Below are positions 1 through 7,296 of a DNA stretch of 17,245 bases, piece by piece. The DNA comes from Candidatus Spyradenecus faecavium. Lineage in GTDB: Bacteria; Verrucomicrobiota; Kiritimatiellia; RFP12; DVOR01. The DNA is taken from NCBI GenBank assembly GCA_018713405.1, contig DVOR01000056.1, positions 1 to 17,245 on the forward strand. The letters run 5' to 3'. The translations under genes were made by a program, and so were the position numbers. The notes beneath the pieces were generated by a model, which did no database searches, was not told the DNA's origin, and was given only the letters and a program-made list of their open reading frames with translations. Each line of letters begins with the position of its first letter. Position 1 is the first letter of the stretch.

Positions 1-1
1 G

Positions 2-271
2 GGCGGCCCCGCGCACGAGGTGGGCCTCTTCCTCGGCTATCCGCCCAAAGATGTCTGCGGTTTCTGCCACGCCGCACCCGAGGTCACGCAGCCGGGTGAC
101 CGTTGGCGTGTCTTCGGTGCGGAGGGCCACAGCCGCAGACTCATGCGCCGTCACCGCCGCCTGGAACTCTGGGCCGCCGGGGTTTGCCTGACCCACGCCA
201 CCCCGACAGAGCGCTTTCGGCGCATCGCCGCCCTCTCGATTTCTCGCAACAACACACGGAAAGGAGCCTGA
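2..271 (+). CDS. DUF3793 family protein, C-terminal part (5' end outside window)
   Basis: The reading frame is open from the left edge and ends with TGA at 269-271. It begins PAHEVGLFLGYPPKDVCGF, which matches the HE(I/V)GLFLGYPxxDVxGF signature I know from DUF3793, a family of small proteins common in anaerobic gut bacteria. About 89 codons are present, roughly the C-terminal half of a usual member of about 190 residues. After the signature, WRVFG followed by a basic helix (SRRLMRRHRRL) corresponds to the family's W-x-V-[FY]-G region. The flavodoxin gene starts 2 nt after the stop, and its ribosome binding site lies inside the last codons of this gene, so the two are almost surely co-transcribed. 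The biochemical role is unknown; frequent linkage to flavodoxin suggests a redox or iron-related function, which is inference. Confidence 0.75.
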   Translation, partial: GGPAHEVGLFLGYPPKDVCGFCHAAPEVTQPGDRWRVFGAEGHSRRLMRRHRRLELWAAGVCLTHATPTERFRRIAALSISRNNTRKGA

Positions 272-273
272 AC

Positions 274-765
274 ATGGCCAACATCCACATCCTCTATGGC
301 AGCTCCACCGGTGCCACCGAAGCTGCCGCCCAGCAGCTCGCCGCCCTTCTCGGCGCAGAGGCCAAACCCATCGCCGCGGCTTCACCCGAGGACTTCGAGG
401 CCGACCTCCTGATCCTCGGCAGCTCCACCTGGGGCTACGGCGAACTGCAGGACGACTGGGCCGCCGGCATCGCCCTGCTCGATGCCGCCGACCTCTCCGG
501 CCGCAAGGTCGCCGTCTTCGGCACCGGCGACTCCGTCGGCTTCGCGGACACCTTCGCCAACGCGCTCGGCATCCTGGCGGACAAGGCCGTGGAGCGCGGC
601 GCCACGCTGGTCGGCCAGGTGCCCGCCGTCGGCTACGCCGCCGTTGAATCCCTCGCCGTCCGCGACGGGAACTTCGTGGGCCTCGCCCTCGACGACACCA
701 ACGAGGCCGAGCAAACCCCCGACCGCATCGCGGCCTGGGCCAAGGAGCTCCAAGCCGCGATCTGA
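274..765 (+). CDS. fldA: Flavodoxin, long-chain type
   Basis: A 163-residue FMN-binding electron carrier, cytosolic, which replaces or complements ferredoxin in low-potential electron transfer. The phosphate-binding loop GSSTGATE is at residues 9-16. The loop STWGYGELQDDW at 51-62 supplies the first flavin-stacking aromatic residues. VFGTGDSVGFADTF at 81-94 is the second FMN loop. The segment GYAAVESLAVRDGNFVGLALDD at 120-141 is the insertion that defines long-chain flavodoxins. The start at 274 is chosen because AAGGAG lies at 261-266 with good spacing and the protein then begins directly with the first beta strand (ANIHILYGSSTG); an upstream in-frame start would add a sequence unlike the family. 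It follows the DUF3793 gene by 2 nt and ends at a strong terminator. Iron-dependent regulation is common for flavodoxins, but no operator is visible because the promoter lies outside the window. Confidence 0.95.
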   Translation: MANIHILYGSSTGATEAAAQQLAALLGAEAKPIAAASPEDFEADLLILGSSTWGYGELQDDWAAGIALLDAADLSGRKVAVFGTGDSVGFADTFANALGILADKAVERGATLVGQVPAVGYAAVESLAVRDGNFVGLALDDTNEAEQTPDRIAAWAKELQAAI

Positions 766-786
766 ACGAAACCCCTTTCTCTCCTT

Positions 787-826
787 GCGCGGGTCCGGTC
801 TCTCTCCCCGGCCCCGCGCGTTTTTT
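787..826 (+). terminator. Intrinsic terminator of the DUF3793-flavodoxin operon
   Basis: GCGCGGGTCCGG (787-798) pairs with CCGGCCCCGCGC (808-819) over 12 positions with one T/C mismatch and a 9-nt loop. The stem is followed by G and six T residues (821-826). It lies 21 nt after the flavodoxin stop. On the other strand the hairpin would also form downstream of the convergent amidohydrolase gene, but without a U tract. Confidence 0.8.
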
Positions 827-843
827 CCCCGGGAGGCGTTGCG

Positions 844-1674
844 TCAGGGGAGGGCGAGGAGGCGGGCGGCGTTGGCGCCGAAGAGGGCGTCTTGGCGGTC
901 TTGGGGGAGGCCCCAGGAGGCGATGCGGGCGGCGTGCTCGGCGGGGGAGGCCCAGGGCCAGTCGCTGCCGAAGTAGAGGTGCTCGAGGGGATGCTCGAGG
1001 GCGAAGCGTTGGATGATGGGCTCGACGCCGGTGGCGGGCTGGAAGGCAAGGTCGACGCCCACGGGGCGGCCGAGGAGGAGGTCGAGGGTCTCGGGGTGGC
1101 GCCAGGCGGCGCAGTGGGCGCAGATCAGGCGCAGGCCGGGGACGCGGTCGAGGACGTTGACGACGCGGCGCGGGCCGGCGAAGTCGTCTTCGCCGGCGGT
1201 GACGTCGTGGCCGGTGTGGCAGAGGACGGGGAGGCCGGCGTCGCGGATGAGGGCGAGGAGGCGGATCGTCGCGGGGTCGTCGAGAGGGATGTTCTGGGAG
1301 TAGGGGTGGAGCTTGACCATGCGGGCGCCGAGGGCGACCAGGGTCTTGAGGTGGGCGGCGGCGTCGGGGTCGTGCGGGTGGAGGGAGACGCAGGGGATGA
1401 CGCGGCGCGCGGCTTCCTCGCCCATCGCGCCGGAGCGGAGGGCGGTGAGGAAGCGGGCCATGTAGGCGTGGTGCTCGGGGCGGGTGGCGATGTTGCAGAC
1501 GGCGACGCGGTCGAAGCCGGCGGCGGCCTCGGCGCGGAGGAGGTCGGGGAGGGTACCGTCGCCGTGGGGCGCGAAGCCGGGGCAGGCGCGGTGGGCCAGG
1601 GTGAGGAGGGTGGCGATGACCTTGGGGGCGGTGTGGGCCGAGAAGGCGTGGGCGTGGAGGTCGATGCGGGTCAT
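844..1674 (-). CDS. Metal-dependent amidohydrolase (amidohydrolase-2 / TatD-like TIM barrel)
   Basis: A 276-residue cytosolic hydrolase of the amidohydrolase superfamily. The N-terminal HxH metal site is at residues 7-9 (IDLHAHAF). Further likely metal or active-site residues are K121/H123 in VKLHP, H153 and H156 in CHTGHD, H187 in CAHC, and D238 in FGSDWPW, which fits the order expected for a one- or two-metal amidohydrolase. The FGSDWP ending is typical of the amidohydrolase-2 family (PF04909), which includes decarboxylases and lactonases; the substrate cannot be told. The ATG at 1674 overlaps the trmB stop in an ATGA, so translation is coupled. The frame is open further upstream, to 1941, but that stretch is a shadow of trmB. 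This is the last gene of the minus-strand operon. Confidence 0.85.
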   Translation of the reverse strand: MTRIDLHAHAFSAHTAPKVIATLLTLAHRACPGFAPHGDGTLPDLLRAEAAAGFDRVAVCNIATRPEHHAYMARFLTALRSGAMGEEAARRVIPCVSLHPHDPDAAAHLKTLVALGARMVKLHPYSQNIPLDDPATIRLLALIRDAGLPVLCHTGHDVTAGEDDFAGPRRVVNVLDRVPGLRLICAHCAAWRHPETLDLLLGRPVGVDLAFQPATGVEPIIQRFALEHPLEHLYFGSDWPWASPAEHAARIASWGLPQDRQDALFGANAARLLALP

Positions 1675-2267
1675 GGCTTGAGGCGGAAGGCGCAGTCGTG
1701 GATGGGGTCGCCCTTGGAGAGGAAGAGGCGCTCGAAGTCGGTCTGCTCGTCCTCGGGACGGATCAGCGCGGGGATGGGCTCGAAGCGCGGGTCGGCGGCC
1801 AGCCAGTCGCGGACCTCGCGGAAGTAGTCCTCGTGGTCGGTGGACATATAGAAGGCGCCGCCGGGGACGAGGATGCGGGCGAGGACGTCGCACATCTCTT
1901 GACGGAAGAATCGGTTCTTGTGGTGGCGGCGCTTGGGCCAAGGGTCCGGGAAGAAGAGGTAGAGCGCCTGGCAGCAGGCGTCGGGGAGGAGTTCGCGGAC
2001 GAAGCGGCCGGCCTCGACGCGGACGAAGGTGAGGTTGTGGAGGGCGCCCTGCTGGGCCTTCTTGGAGCAGCGGCGGAGGCGCTCCATCATGCGCTCGACG
2101 GCGAGGAAGCGGACCTCGGGGCGTTTGGCGGCGTTGGCGGCGATGAAGCGGCCGCTGCCGCAGCCGATTTCGATTTCGAGGGGGGTGCCTTCGGGGACGA
2201 GGTCGCGGAGGGGGAAGACGCGGTCTTCTTCCTTGAGTTCGAGGACGTTGGGGAGGATCTCGGTCAT
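1671..2267 (-). CDS. trmB: tRNA (guanine-N7)-methyltransferase TrmB
   Basis: A 198-residue class I SAM-dependent methyltransferase that makes m7G at position 46 of the tRNA variable loop. The SAM-binding motif EIGCGSGRF is at residues 33-41. LFFPDPWPKRRHHKNR at 104-119 is the TrmB hallmark containing the catalytic aspartate. TDFERLFLSKGDPI at 176-189 matches the C-terminal T-x-[FY]-E signature. The length is normal for the family. The start codon lies 1 nt after the sulfatase stop (TGA-C-ATG) with no evident Shine-Dalgarno, so expression probably depends on translational coupling. It sits between a secreted sulfatase and an amidohydrolase, neither related to tRNA modification, so the operon looks like a functional mix. 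Confidence 0.95.
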   Translation of the reverse strand: MTEILPNVLELKEEDRVFPLRDLVPEGTPLEIEIGCGSGRFIAANAAKRPEVRFLAVERMMERLRRCSKKAQQGALHNLTFVRVEAGRFVRELLPDACCQALYLFFPDPWPKRRHHKNRFFRQEMCDVLARILVPGGAFYMSTDHEDYFREVRDWLAADPRFEPIPALIRPEDEQTDFERLFLSKGDPIHDCAFRLKP

Positions 2268-2268
2268 G

Positions 2269-3765
2269 TCAGAGGAGTGTTGCGAAGGGGTCGCCGATGG
2301 CGGCGAGCCGGGATTTGAGTGTGGCGCGTTGGGCGGCCAGAAGGTCGGGGCGTTCGGCGGCGAGGTTGCGGGTCTCGTGCGGGTCGGCGGCGAGGTCCCA
2401 GAGGGCGGCGCCGAGGGCGTGGGCCTTGGCGTCGTAGACGAAGACGGCCTTGGTCGCGGCGCCGCGCAGGCCGCGTTTGCCGGAAGGGACCCCGCGCGTC
2501 GGCGCGTCCGGGGCGAGGGGGACGGGCAGGGTGGGGAAGGCGTCGGCCACCGCGCCGCCGGCGAGGTGGAGGTAAAGGCGGGGCTCGGTGAGGTCGGCGG
2601 GGGCCCGGCCGAGCAGGTAGGGCGCGAGGTCGCGCCCCACCATGTGCGCGGGGATGGGGCGGCCGAGGAGGCCGAGCAGGGTGGGGGCGAGGTCGAAGGC
2701 GTCCACCAGGCCGGGGTCGCGGCCGGGGGCGATGCGCCCGGGCCAGCGGATCAGGCAGGGGATGCGCATCGACTCCTCGAAGGGGTTGTTCTTGGCGGCC
2801 AGGCCGTGCGCGCCCAGGCAGCAGCCGTGGTCGGAGCAGAAGAGGACGACGGTGTCCTTGGCGTGGCCGGTCTCCTCGAGCGCGTCCAGGATGCGGCCGA
2901 ACTGCTCGTCCACGCCCTCGACGGCGGCGAGGTAGAGGCCGATGTTCTCGCGGAAGTGGTCGCCCATCGGGGTGCCCGCGGGCGGGTAATCGCCTGTTGC
3001 GAGGGTGGTCGGGTCCAGCCCGGCGTAGCGGCGTTTGTAGCGGTCGGGGACGAGCGCGTAGCCGGTGTGCGGCGGGTTCATGGAGACGACGAGGGCGAAG
3101 GGGCCCTTGGCCTCGCGCAGGAAGGCGACGGCGCGGTCGGCCTCGTGCTCGGGGCCCCAGGCGTCGACGTAGCGGAAGCCGTCGCGGTCGGCGTCGGTGT
3201 CCCAGTACATCGGGCGCAGGTGGTTGTCGTAGGTGCCGTAGGCATGCCAGCGGTTGAAACCGTGGCGGCGCGCGGGCGGGCACCATTCGTTCCACTTTTG
3301 GGTGCCGCGGTTGTTGGCGGTGGGGACCCAAGGTCGGTGCGGCGCGTCAAGGTGCCACTTGCCGATGTAGCAGAGGTCGTAGCCCGCCTGCGCCAAGACG
3401 TCCGACCAGCACGTCAGGTCGGCGCGGAGCTCCGGGCCGCGGCGGCGCTCGGTGGAGACGCAGTTGCCCGTCACGCCGCTCACCCAGGGGAGCGCGCCGG
3501 AGAGGAGGATGGCGCGGAAGGGGCTGCAGACGGGGTAGTTGCTGACGGCCTGGGTGAAGGCGCGGGCCTCGGCGGCGAAGGCGTCCAGGCGCGGGGTGCG
3601 CACCCGGTCCGCGCCCATGAAGCCCATCGCCTGCGCCCGCATCTGGTCGGGGAAGACGACCACCAGGTTGGGGCGGTCGGCGGGTTGCTCGGCGCGCAGG
3701 CCCGCCGCGCAGAGCGCCATCCCGCACCCTGCCAGGAAGTTGCGCCGCGAGAGGGTCGCGCCCAT
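2269..3765 (-). CDS. Tat-exported sulfatase (arylsulfatase-type, S1 family)
   Basis: A 498-residue sulfatase that probably removes sulfate from glycans outside the cytoplasm. The N-terminus has a twin-arginine signal, LSRRNFLAG at residues 5-13, then a hydrophobic stretch ending near AGLRA-EQ, so export would be folded through Tat. The sulfatase signature C-x-P-x-R is present as CSPFR (C80, P82, R84); C80 would be matured to formylglycine. PNLVVVFPDQ at 32-41 carries an N-terminal metal aspartate. VVLFCSDHGCCLGAHG, followed by KNNPFEESMRIP, matches the C-terminal Asp-His/Lys metal and sulfate site. A maturase (anSME or FGE) is not in the window. There is no clear ribosome binding site upstream of 3765. 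It lies 34 nt behind the second secreted paralogue and 1 nt ahead of trmB. The specific glycan substrate is unknown. Confidence 0.92.
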   Translation of the reverse strand: MGATLSRRNFLAGCGMALCAAGLRAEQPADRPNLVVVFPDQMRAQAMGFMGADRVRTPRLDAFAAEARAFTQAVSNYPVCSPFRAILLSGALPWVSGVTGNCVSTERRRGPELRADLTCWSDVLAQAGYDLCYIGKWHLDAPHRPWVPTANNRGTQKWNEWCPPARRHGFNRWHAYGTYDNHLRPMYWDTDADRDGFRYVDAWGPEHEADRAVAFLREAKGPFALVVSMNPPHTGYALVPDRYKRRYAGLDPTTLATGDYPPAGTPMGDHFRENIGLYLAAVEGVDEQFGRILDALEETGHAKDTVVLFCSDHGCCLGAHGLAAKNNPFEESMRIPCLIRWPGRIAPGRDPGLVDAFDLAPTLLGLLGRPIPAHMVGRDLAPYLLGRAPADLTEPRLYLHLAGGAVADAFPTLPVPLAPDAPTRGVPSGKRGLRGAATKAVFVYDAKAHALGAALWDLAADPHETRNLAAERPDLLAAQRATLKSRLAAIGDPFATLL

Positions 3766-3799
3766 GGTGACGTGACGGGGGTGGCGGCCGGGCCGCCGG

Positions 3800-4945
3800 T
3801 CACGGACGGTCGCCGATGTAGGGCGTGTCGTCCTCGAAGGGGTCGCCCGAGGCGCCGCCCGCGAGGGCGGCCTGGTTGGCGATGAGGAGGTCGATGAAGG
3901 CCTCGGCCTGGGTCGGGGTCAGGGTGACGGTGAGGGTGGCGGCGTTGCCTTTGGCCTCGCAGACGGCGCCGTCGATGAGGGCGGCGAAGAGGTCGGCGTA
4001 GGGGGTGCCGTAGAGCTTCGGGACGATCATCTGGCGGGCCAGCACCTTGAACATGGTGAGCTGGTCGCGCACGAGGGCGGCGTCTGTGGGGGAGTCCGTG
4101 GCGGCCTCGATTGTGAGTTGCTGGGCGCCGTCGGGGCGGTAGCAGGCGGTGACGGTGAGGGTGCGGACCTGGAGGAGCAGGGGCGCCTTGAGGCGGAGCT
4201 GCTGGAGGCCCTCCGGGGTCGAGACGTAGCGCTTGGCCAGGCCGGCGACGTCACGGACGACGATGCGGAACCAAGGGCCCTTGGCGGCGGGCGCGCGGAA
4301 GGCCTCGGCCAGCGGCGAGCCTGCGGCGGGGACGACCGTGTTGTCGACGGCGCGGTCGGCGGTCGCGCGGGCGTCGCAGACGGCGAACGCGGCGCCCTGC
4401 GCGATGGTGCGCCAGGCGATGAGCGGCATCCCTTCGGCCTCGGTGGGGTCGGTGAGGACGAGCGTCGACCACGCGCCGTCCCGCTTGAGCACGGCCTGGC
4501 CGTTGAGCTTGTCCTTGATCGCCAGCTCACAGAGGGCGTCGCCGGCGGCCTGGTCCACCTTGGGGTGCTCGATGAAGTAGTAGACCCCCAGCTCCTTCGG
4601 CCAGATGTCTTGGGTGAAGGACGAGAAGGCTTCGGCGGACTGCGGCAACGTCACGGCGAAGACCACGGCGCGGAAGTCGGGCACCTCACCCTCCGGGGTC
4701 ATGCCGAAGGCGGCCTTGAGGAGCGGCTGGTAGGCCTCCGGGACGGCGCCGCCGGAATCCTTGACGGCGGCCATCCACTTCTTTTGGGGCGCGTCCCAGG
4801 CCTGCTGGTTGGGCACCTCCTGGTTCAGGCGGTCTGCGACGAGAAGGATTTCCGTGCCGGGGATGGCCCAGGCGGGGTTCGGCGCGGCGAGGGCGAGGGG
4901 GGCGGCGAGGGCGCTGAGCGCAAAGAGGGCAAGCGTGCGTTTCAT
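3800..4945 (-). CDS. Exported protein of unknown function, paralogue of the upstream gene
   Basis: 381 residues, not matched to a named family. A Sec signal peptide covers residues 1-21 (basic KR, then an Ala/Leu core ending ALALA-AP). The mature protein opens with PAWAIPGTEILLVADR. It is clearly related to the gene just upstream: FRIVVRDVAGLAKRY at 226-240 and VRDQLTMFKVLARQMIVPKL at 292-311, with GTP following, align with YGLLVRDVKSLLDRY and VRDTFIAYKMLLGGMIIPNV of the paralogue. The C-terminus is acidic (DPFEDDTPYIGD). The start at 4945 is supported by AAAGGAAC about 6 nt upstream; the frame stays open much further upstream but only as a shadow of the paralogue. It follows the paralogue by 41 nt. 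The opening resembles other secreted proteins of PVC bacteria that begin near a V-P-x-D motif, but no function can be assigned. Confidence 0.85.
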   Translation of the reverse strand: MKRTLALFALSALAAPLALAAPNPAWAIPGTEILLVADRLNQEVPNQQAWDAPQKKWMAAVKDSGGAVPEAYQPLLKAAFGMTPEGEVPDFRAVVFAVTLPQSAEAFSSFTQDIWPKELGVYYFIEHPKVDQAAGDALCELAIKDKLNGQAVLKRDGAWSTLVLTDPTEAEGMPLIAWRTIAQGAAFAVCDARATADRAVDNTVVPAAGSPLAEAFRAPAAKGPWFRIVVRDVAGLAKRYVSTPEGLQQLRLKAPLLLQVRTLTVTACYRPDGAQQLTIEAATDSPTDAALVRDQLTMFKVLARQMIVPKLYGTPYADLFAALIDGAVCEAKGNAATLTVTLTPTQAEAFIDLLIANQAALAGGASGDPFEDDTPYIGDRP

Positions 4946-4986
4946 CGGTCGTTCCTTTCTTATGGATGGGTGTGTGGGCGGGCGTC

Positions 4987-6231
4987 TCACTTGTCCTCGA
5001 GGTCGATCCCTTCCAGGATGGCGCGGGCCTCTTCCTCGGTCATGGGCTCGGCGTCCGGGTCGTCGAGGGGCTCGATCTCCATGGCGGGCATGACGTGGCG
5101 CTCGGCCTCCTGCTTTTCCTCGATGGCCTTCCACTCCTTCCAGAGGTCGCAGTACTGCGCCGGCGAGAGGGAGAGGCGCATCGTGGCGACGTCGCCGGCG
5201 CTGTCGCACTGCATGCCCATGAGCCAACGCGCGCTCTGCGAGTCCGGCGTGCCGAAGACATTGGGGATAATCATCCCGCCCAACAACATCTTGTAGGCGA
5301 TGAAGGTGTCCCGCACCGTCCCGGCCGCGAGGTCGCTCTTCGCCCGCGCGCCGAGCTCGAAGGCCAGGGAGGAATCCTTGACGATGTCGATGCGGAGCCA
5401 GTGGTCCCGGACCTCCCAGAGCCAGCCCACGGCCATCTGCGCCTGTTGGACGATTTCCGGGTCCCTGAGATAGCGGTCCAGCAGGCTCTTGACGTCGCGC
5501 ACCAGCAGACCGTAGGTGGCGCGCGGGGACGGCTTGAAGAGGCGCGCCACGGAGGCGTCGTCCGCGGCCGAGGGGGCCTTCCCGGCGAAGAGGGCCTCGG
5601 CCTTCGCGAAGTCGTCCCCCGCCACCAGCATCACGCCGCCCGGCATGGGCTTCCAGCCGCCGAGGATCTCCGGCGCGGCGGGGATCGCCTCCTTGCCCTT
5701 CGCCGTCACGCGCAACACCTGCCACTCGCCCTGCTGCGCGCGCGCCACGTTGCCCCGGCGGACCGCCAGCTCGTCGACGGCGGCGTTGGCGGCCTCGAGG
5801 TCGAAGGCGGGGTTCTCGATGAAGCCGTACGCCTTGCCGGCCCAGAAGACGGCATCGACCGAATCCTGCGTCTCCGCGGGCGGCTCGTCCGGCAGGCTGA
5901 ACGACAGGGTGAGGGACTGCGCGGGATGGACACCCAACGCGTCGGGCTTGCCCAGGAAGGCATCCTGGATACGCGCGAAGTCGCCGTCGTCCACGTCGAC
6001 GACTTCGTCCACGGGGAGGTCCTGCCCCACGAGGAGGAAGGGTCCCTCCGTCACGCCGGCCGCGGTGAGGGCGTCGCGCCACACGCGCACCGTCTCGTGC
6101 TCCAGGTCGGGCTGTCCCTGCACCACGAAGACAAAATCGGCCTCCGCCGGCACCCACTTCGGCGAGGGCGCCGCAATCGCGCACGCGGCCATCGCCACGC
6201 ACGCCCAAACCGTCACTGTCTGTTTCTTCAT
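4987..6231 (-). CDS. Exported protein of unknown function, first gene of the sulfatase operon
   Basis: 414 residues, not matched to a named family. The Sec signal peptide is at residues 1-21 (MKKQTVTVWACVAMAACAIAA), with PSPKWVPAEADFVFVVQ following. No transmembrane segment is seen after the signal. Residues 240-335 are the part most conserved with the downstream paralogue, around LLVRDVKSLLDRY, TVRDTFIAYK and GGMIIPNVFGTP. The C-terminal 50 residues are strongly acidic and probably helical (EPMTEEEARAILEGIDLEDK) and have no counterpart in the paralogue. The start is supported by AAGGAG at 6239-6244, 7 nt upstream, and by a promoter-like element at 6267-6275. The gene heads a five-gene operon with the sulfatase. 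Two secreted copies beside a sulfatase suggest an envelope or extracellular role, which is inference. Confidence 0.85.
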   Translation of the reverse strand: MKKQTVTVWACVAMAACAIAAPSPKWVPAEADFVFVVQGQPDLEHETVRVWRDALTAAGVTEGPFLLVGQDLPVDEVVDVDDGDFARIQDAFLGKPDALGVHPAQSLTLSFSLPDEPPAETQDSVDAVFWAGKAYGFIENPAFDLEAANAAVDELAVRRGNVARAQQGEWQVLRVTAKGKEAIPAAPEILGGWKPMPGGVMLVAGDDFAKAEALFAGKAPSAADDASVARLFKPSPRATYGLLVRDVKSLLDRYLRDPEIVQQAQMAVGWLWEVRDHWLRIDIVKDSSLAFELGARAKSDLAAGTVRDTFIAYKMLLGGMIIPNVFGTPDSQSARWLMGMQCDSAGDVATMRLSLSPAQYCDLWKEWKAIEEKQEAERHVMPAMEIEPLDDPDAEPMTEEEARAILEGIDLEDK

Positions 6232-6266
6232 CGTTTCGCTCCTTGTTCAAGGATTCATTGCGTAGC

Positions 6267-6275
6267 AGTTTACCA
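6267..6275 (-). promoter_or_regulatory. Candidate extended -10 promoter of the secreted-protein/sulfatase operon
   Basis: On the minus strand the sequence reads TGGTAAACT, a TGN-extended -10 hexamer (TAAACT at 6272-6267). The predicted transcription start near 6260 would give a leader of about 29 nt before the ATG at 6231. No good -35 is seen 17 nt upstream (GTGCGC). The support is the match to the same layout at two other operons in this window. Confidence 0.35.
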
Positions 6276-6331
6276 CATCTCCCCGAGCGGCGCACGCGCT
6301 TGGGCAAGGGCGGCGGGGGCGCCGACGGGCG

Positions 6332-7288
6332 TCAGAGGCCGAGGCGGCGGCGCAGGGCCTCGAGGGTCGGGGCGAGGTTGACCTTGCGGCGGGCCTCGCC
6401 GAGGGCGCCGTCGAAGCGGTGGGCGTAACCCTCGTCGCAGAGGTTCTCGACGAAGCGGGCGAACTTGCCGGTGGCCACGGTGAGGTTGTCGAGGACCTCG
6501 ACGGCGGCGTGGCCGACGGCGACGGCCTCGCTGAGCATCCCCGTGGACTCGGCGGTCACGAAGAGGCGCTCGCACTCGGTGACGAAGGCGGGGATGGGGT
6601 TGAAGCGCTCCTTGGAGAAGAGCAGCTTGTAGTCGAAGGGGAAGGAGTCGACGACGGCCTCGGCCTCGGGCGAGGTGCGGCGGGAGGTGGTGATCCAGCG
6701 CTCGCACCCCTCGGTGGCGGCGAAGACGGCCTCGAGTTGGGTGCGGAGCCACTCCGGCGCCACGTCGGCCACGGGGTTCTTGCCGCCGATGATGACGCCG
6801 ACGGCGCGGTCGCGCCGGGGCACGTGGCGCTCGTAGAAGGCGGCGGTTTGGGCGGCGTAGAAGTCCGGGCGCGCGGGGGTGAGGTTGGTGGGGATGGGGA
6901 AGAGGTTAGGGCGCTCGGGCGGGTTGTCGAAGACGGGCGCGAGGATGGCGTCGAAGCCGCCGAGGCGGTAGCCGCCGGGCGTGAGGATGGCGACGCAGGG
7001 GACGCCGAGCGCGCGCTTGAGGAGCTTGAGCGAATAGAAGGTGTTCGAGCCCGCGCCGATCAGGAGGTCCGGGCGGCGCGTCGCGGCGGCCTCGCGCGCG
7101 GCGGGGAGGACGCCAGCGAGGTCGGGCCGCACCCCCACGCGGTCGCAGAGGTAGGAGAGGGCCTTGCGGCCCTTGGAGGGGTAGGAGCAGGGCAGGAGGG
7201 CAAAAGAACATCCAAGGCCCTCCGCGAGGGCCTTGGATTGGTTTTCATGCCCCGGCTTGCCGTCGGTGAGGATCAGCGCGTGGGACAT
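6332..7288 (-). CDS. ELM1/GtrOC1-family protein, putative GT-B glycosyltransferase
   Basis: 318 residues matching the 'mitochondrial fission ELM1' family (PF06258), bacterial members of which are thought to be sugar-nucleotide glycosyltransferases. The N-terminus ALILTDGKPGHENQSKALAE (residues 4-23) is the family hallmark (tDGkaGHeNQs.gLAE). VGVIIGGKNP near 163-172 opens the second Rossmann-like half, and VTAESTGMLSEAVAVGHAAV matches the nucleotide-binding region T-x-[DE]-S-x-x-M-x-x-E-A of GT-B-like folds. There is no signal peptide or membrane span, so it should act in the cytosol, perhaps at the inner membrane on surface glycolipids. It starts 8 nt after the accA stop without a clear ribosome binding site, so it is probably coupled to accA. 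This links a fatty-acid precursor operon with possible lipid-linked sugar transfer; the substrate is unknown. Confidence 0.82.
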   Translation of the reverse strand: MSHALILTDGKPGHENQSKALAEGLGCSFALLPCSYPSKGRKALSYLCDRVGVRPDLAGVLPAAREAAATRRPDLLIGAGSNTFYSLKLLKRALGVPCVAILTPGGYRLGGFDAILAPVFDNPPERPNLFPIPTNLTPARPDFYAAQTAAFYERHVPRRDRAVGVIIGGKNPVADVAPEWLRTQLEAVFAATEGCERWITTSRRTSPEAEAVVDSFPFDYKLLFSKERFNPIPAFVTECERLFVTAESTGMLSEAVAVGHAAVEVLDNLTVATGKFARFVENLCDEGYAHRFDGALGEARRKVNLAPTLEALRRRLGL

Positions 7289-7296
7289 GGCGGGTC

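Noticed and set aside
1675..1941. N-terminal extension of the amidohydrolase
   Set aside because: It overlaps trmB in another frame and is Arg/Pro-rich; the ATG at 1674 starts directly with the IDLHAHAF metal motif and overlaps the trmB stop.
2029..3885. Long plus-strand open frame (618 codons) antisense to trmB and the sulfatase
   Set aside because: It is Gly/Ala/Glu/Val/Arg-rich low-complexity translation, as expected opposite GC-rich genes; the minus-strand frame carries clear TrmB and sulfatase motifs.
5001..6231. Lipoprotein signal in the first secreted paralogue (cysteine at residue 17)
   Set aside because: The residues before the cysteine (VAMAAC) do not fit a lipobox well, and a normal signal peptidase I site (AIAA-PS) follows.
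4118..6381. Long plus-strand open frames opposite the two secreted-protein genes
   Set aside because: They are GC-skew shadows with no recognisable domain or ribosome binding site; the minus frames have signal peptides, ribosome binding sites and mutual homology.
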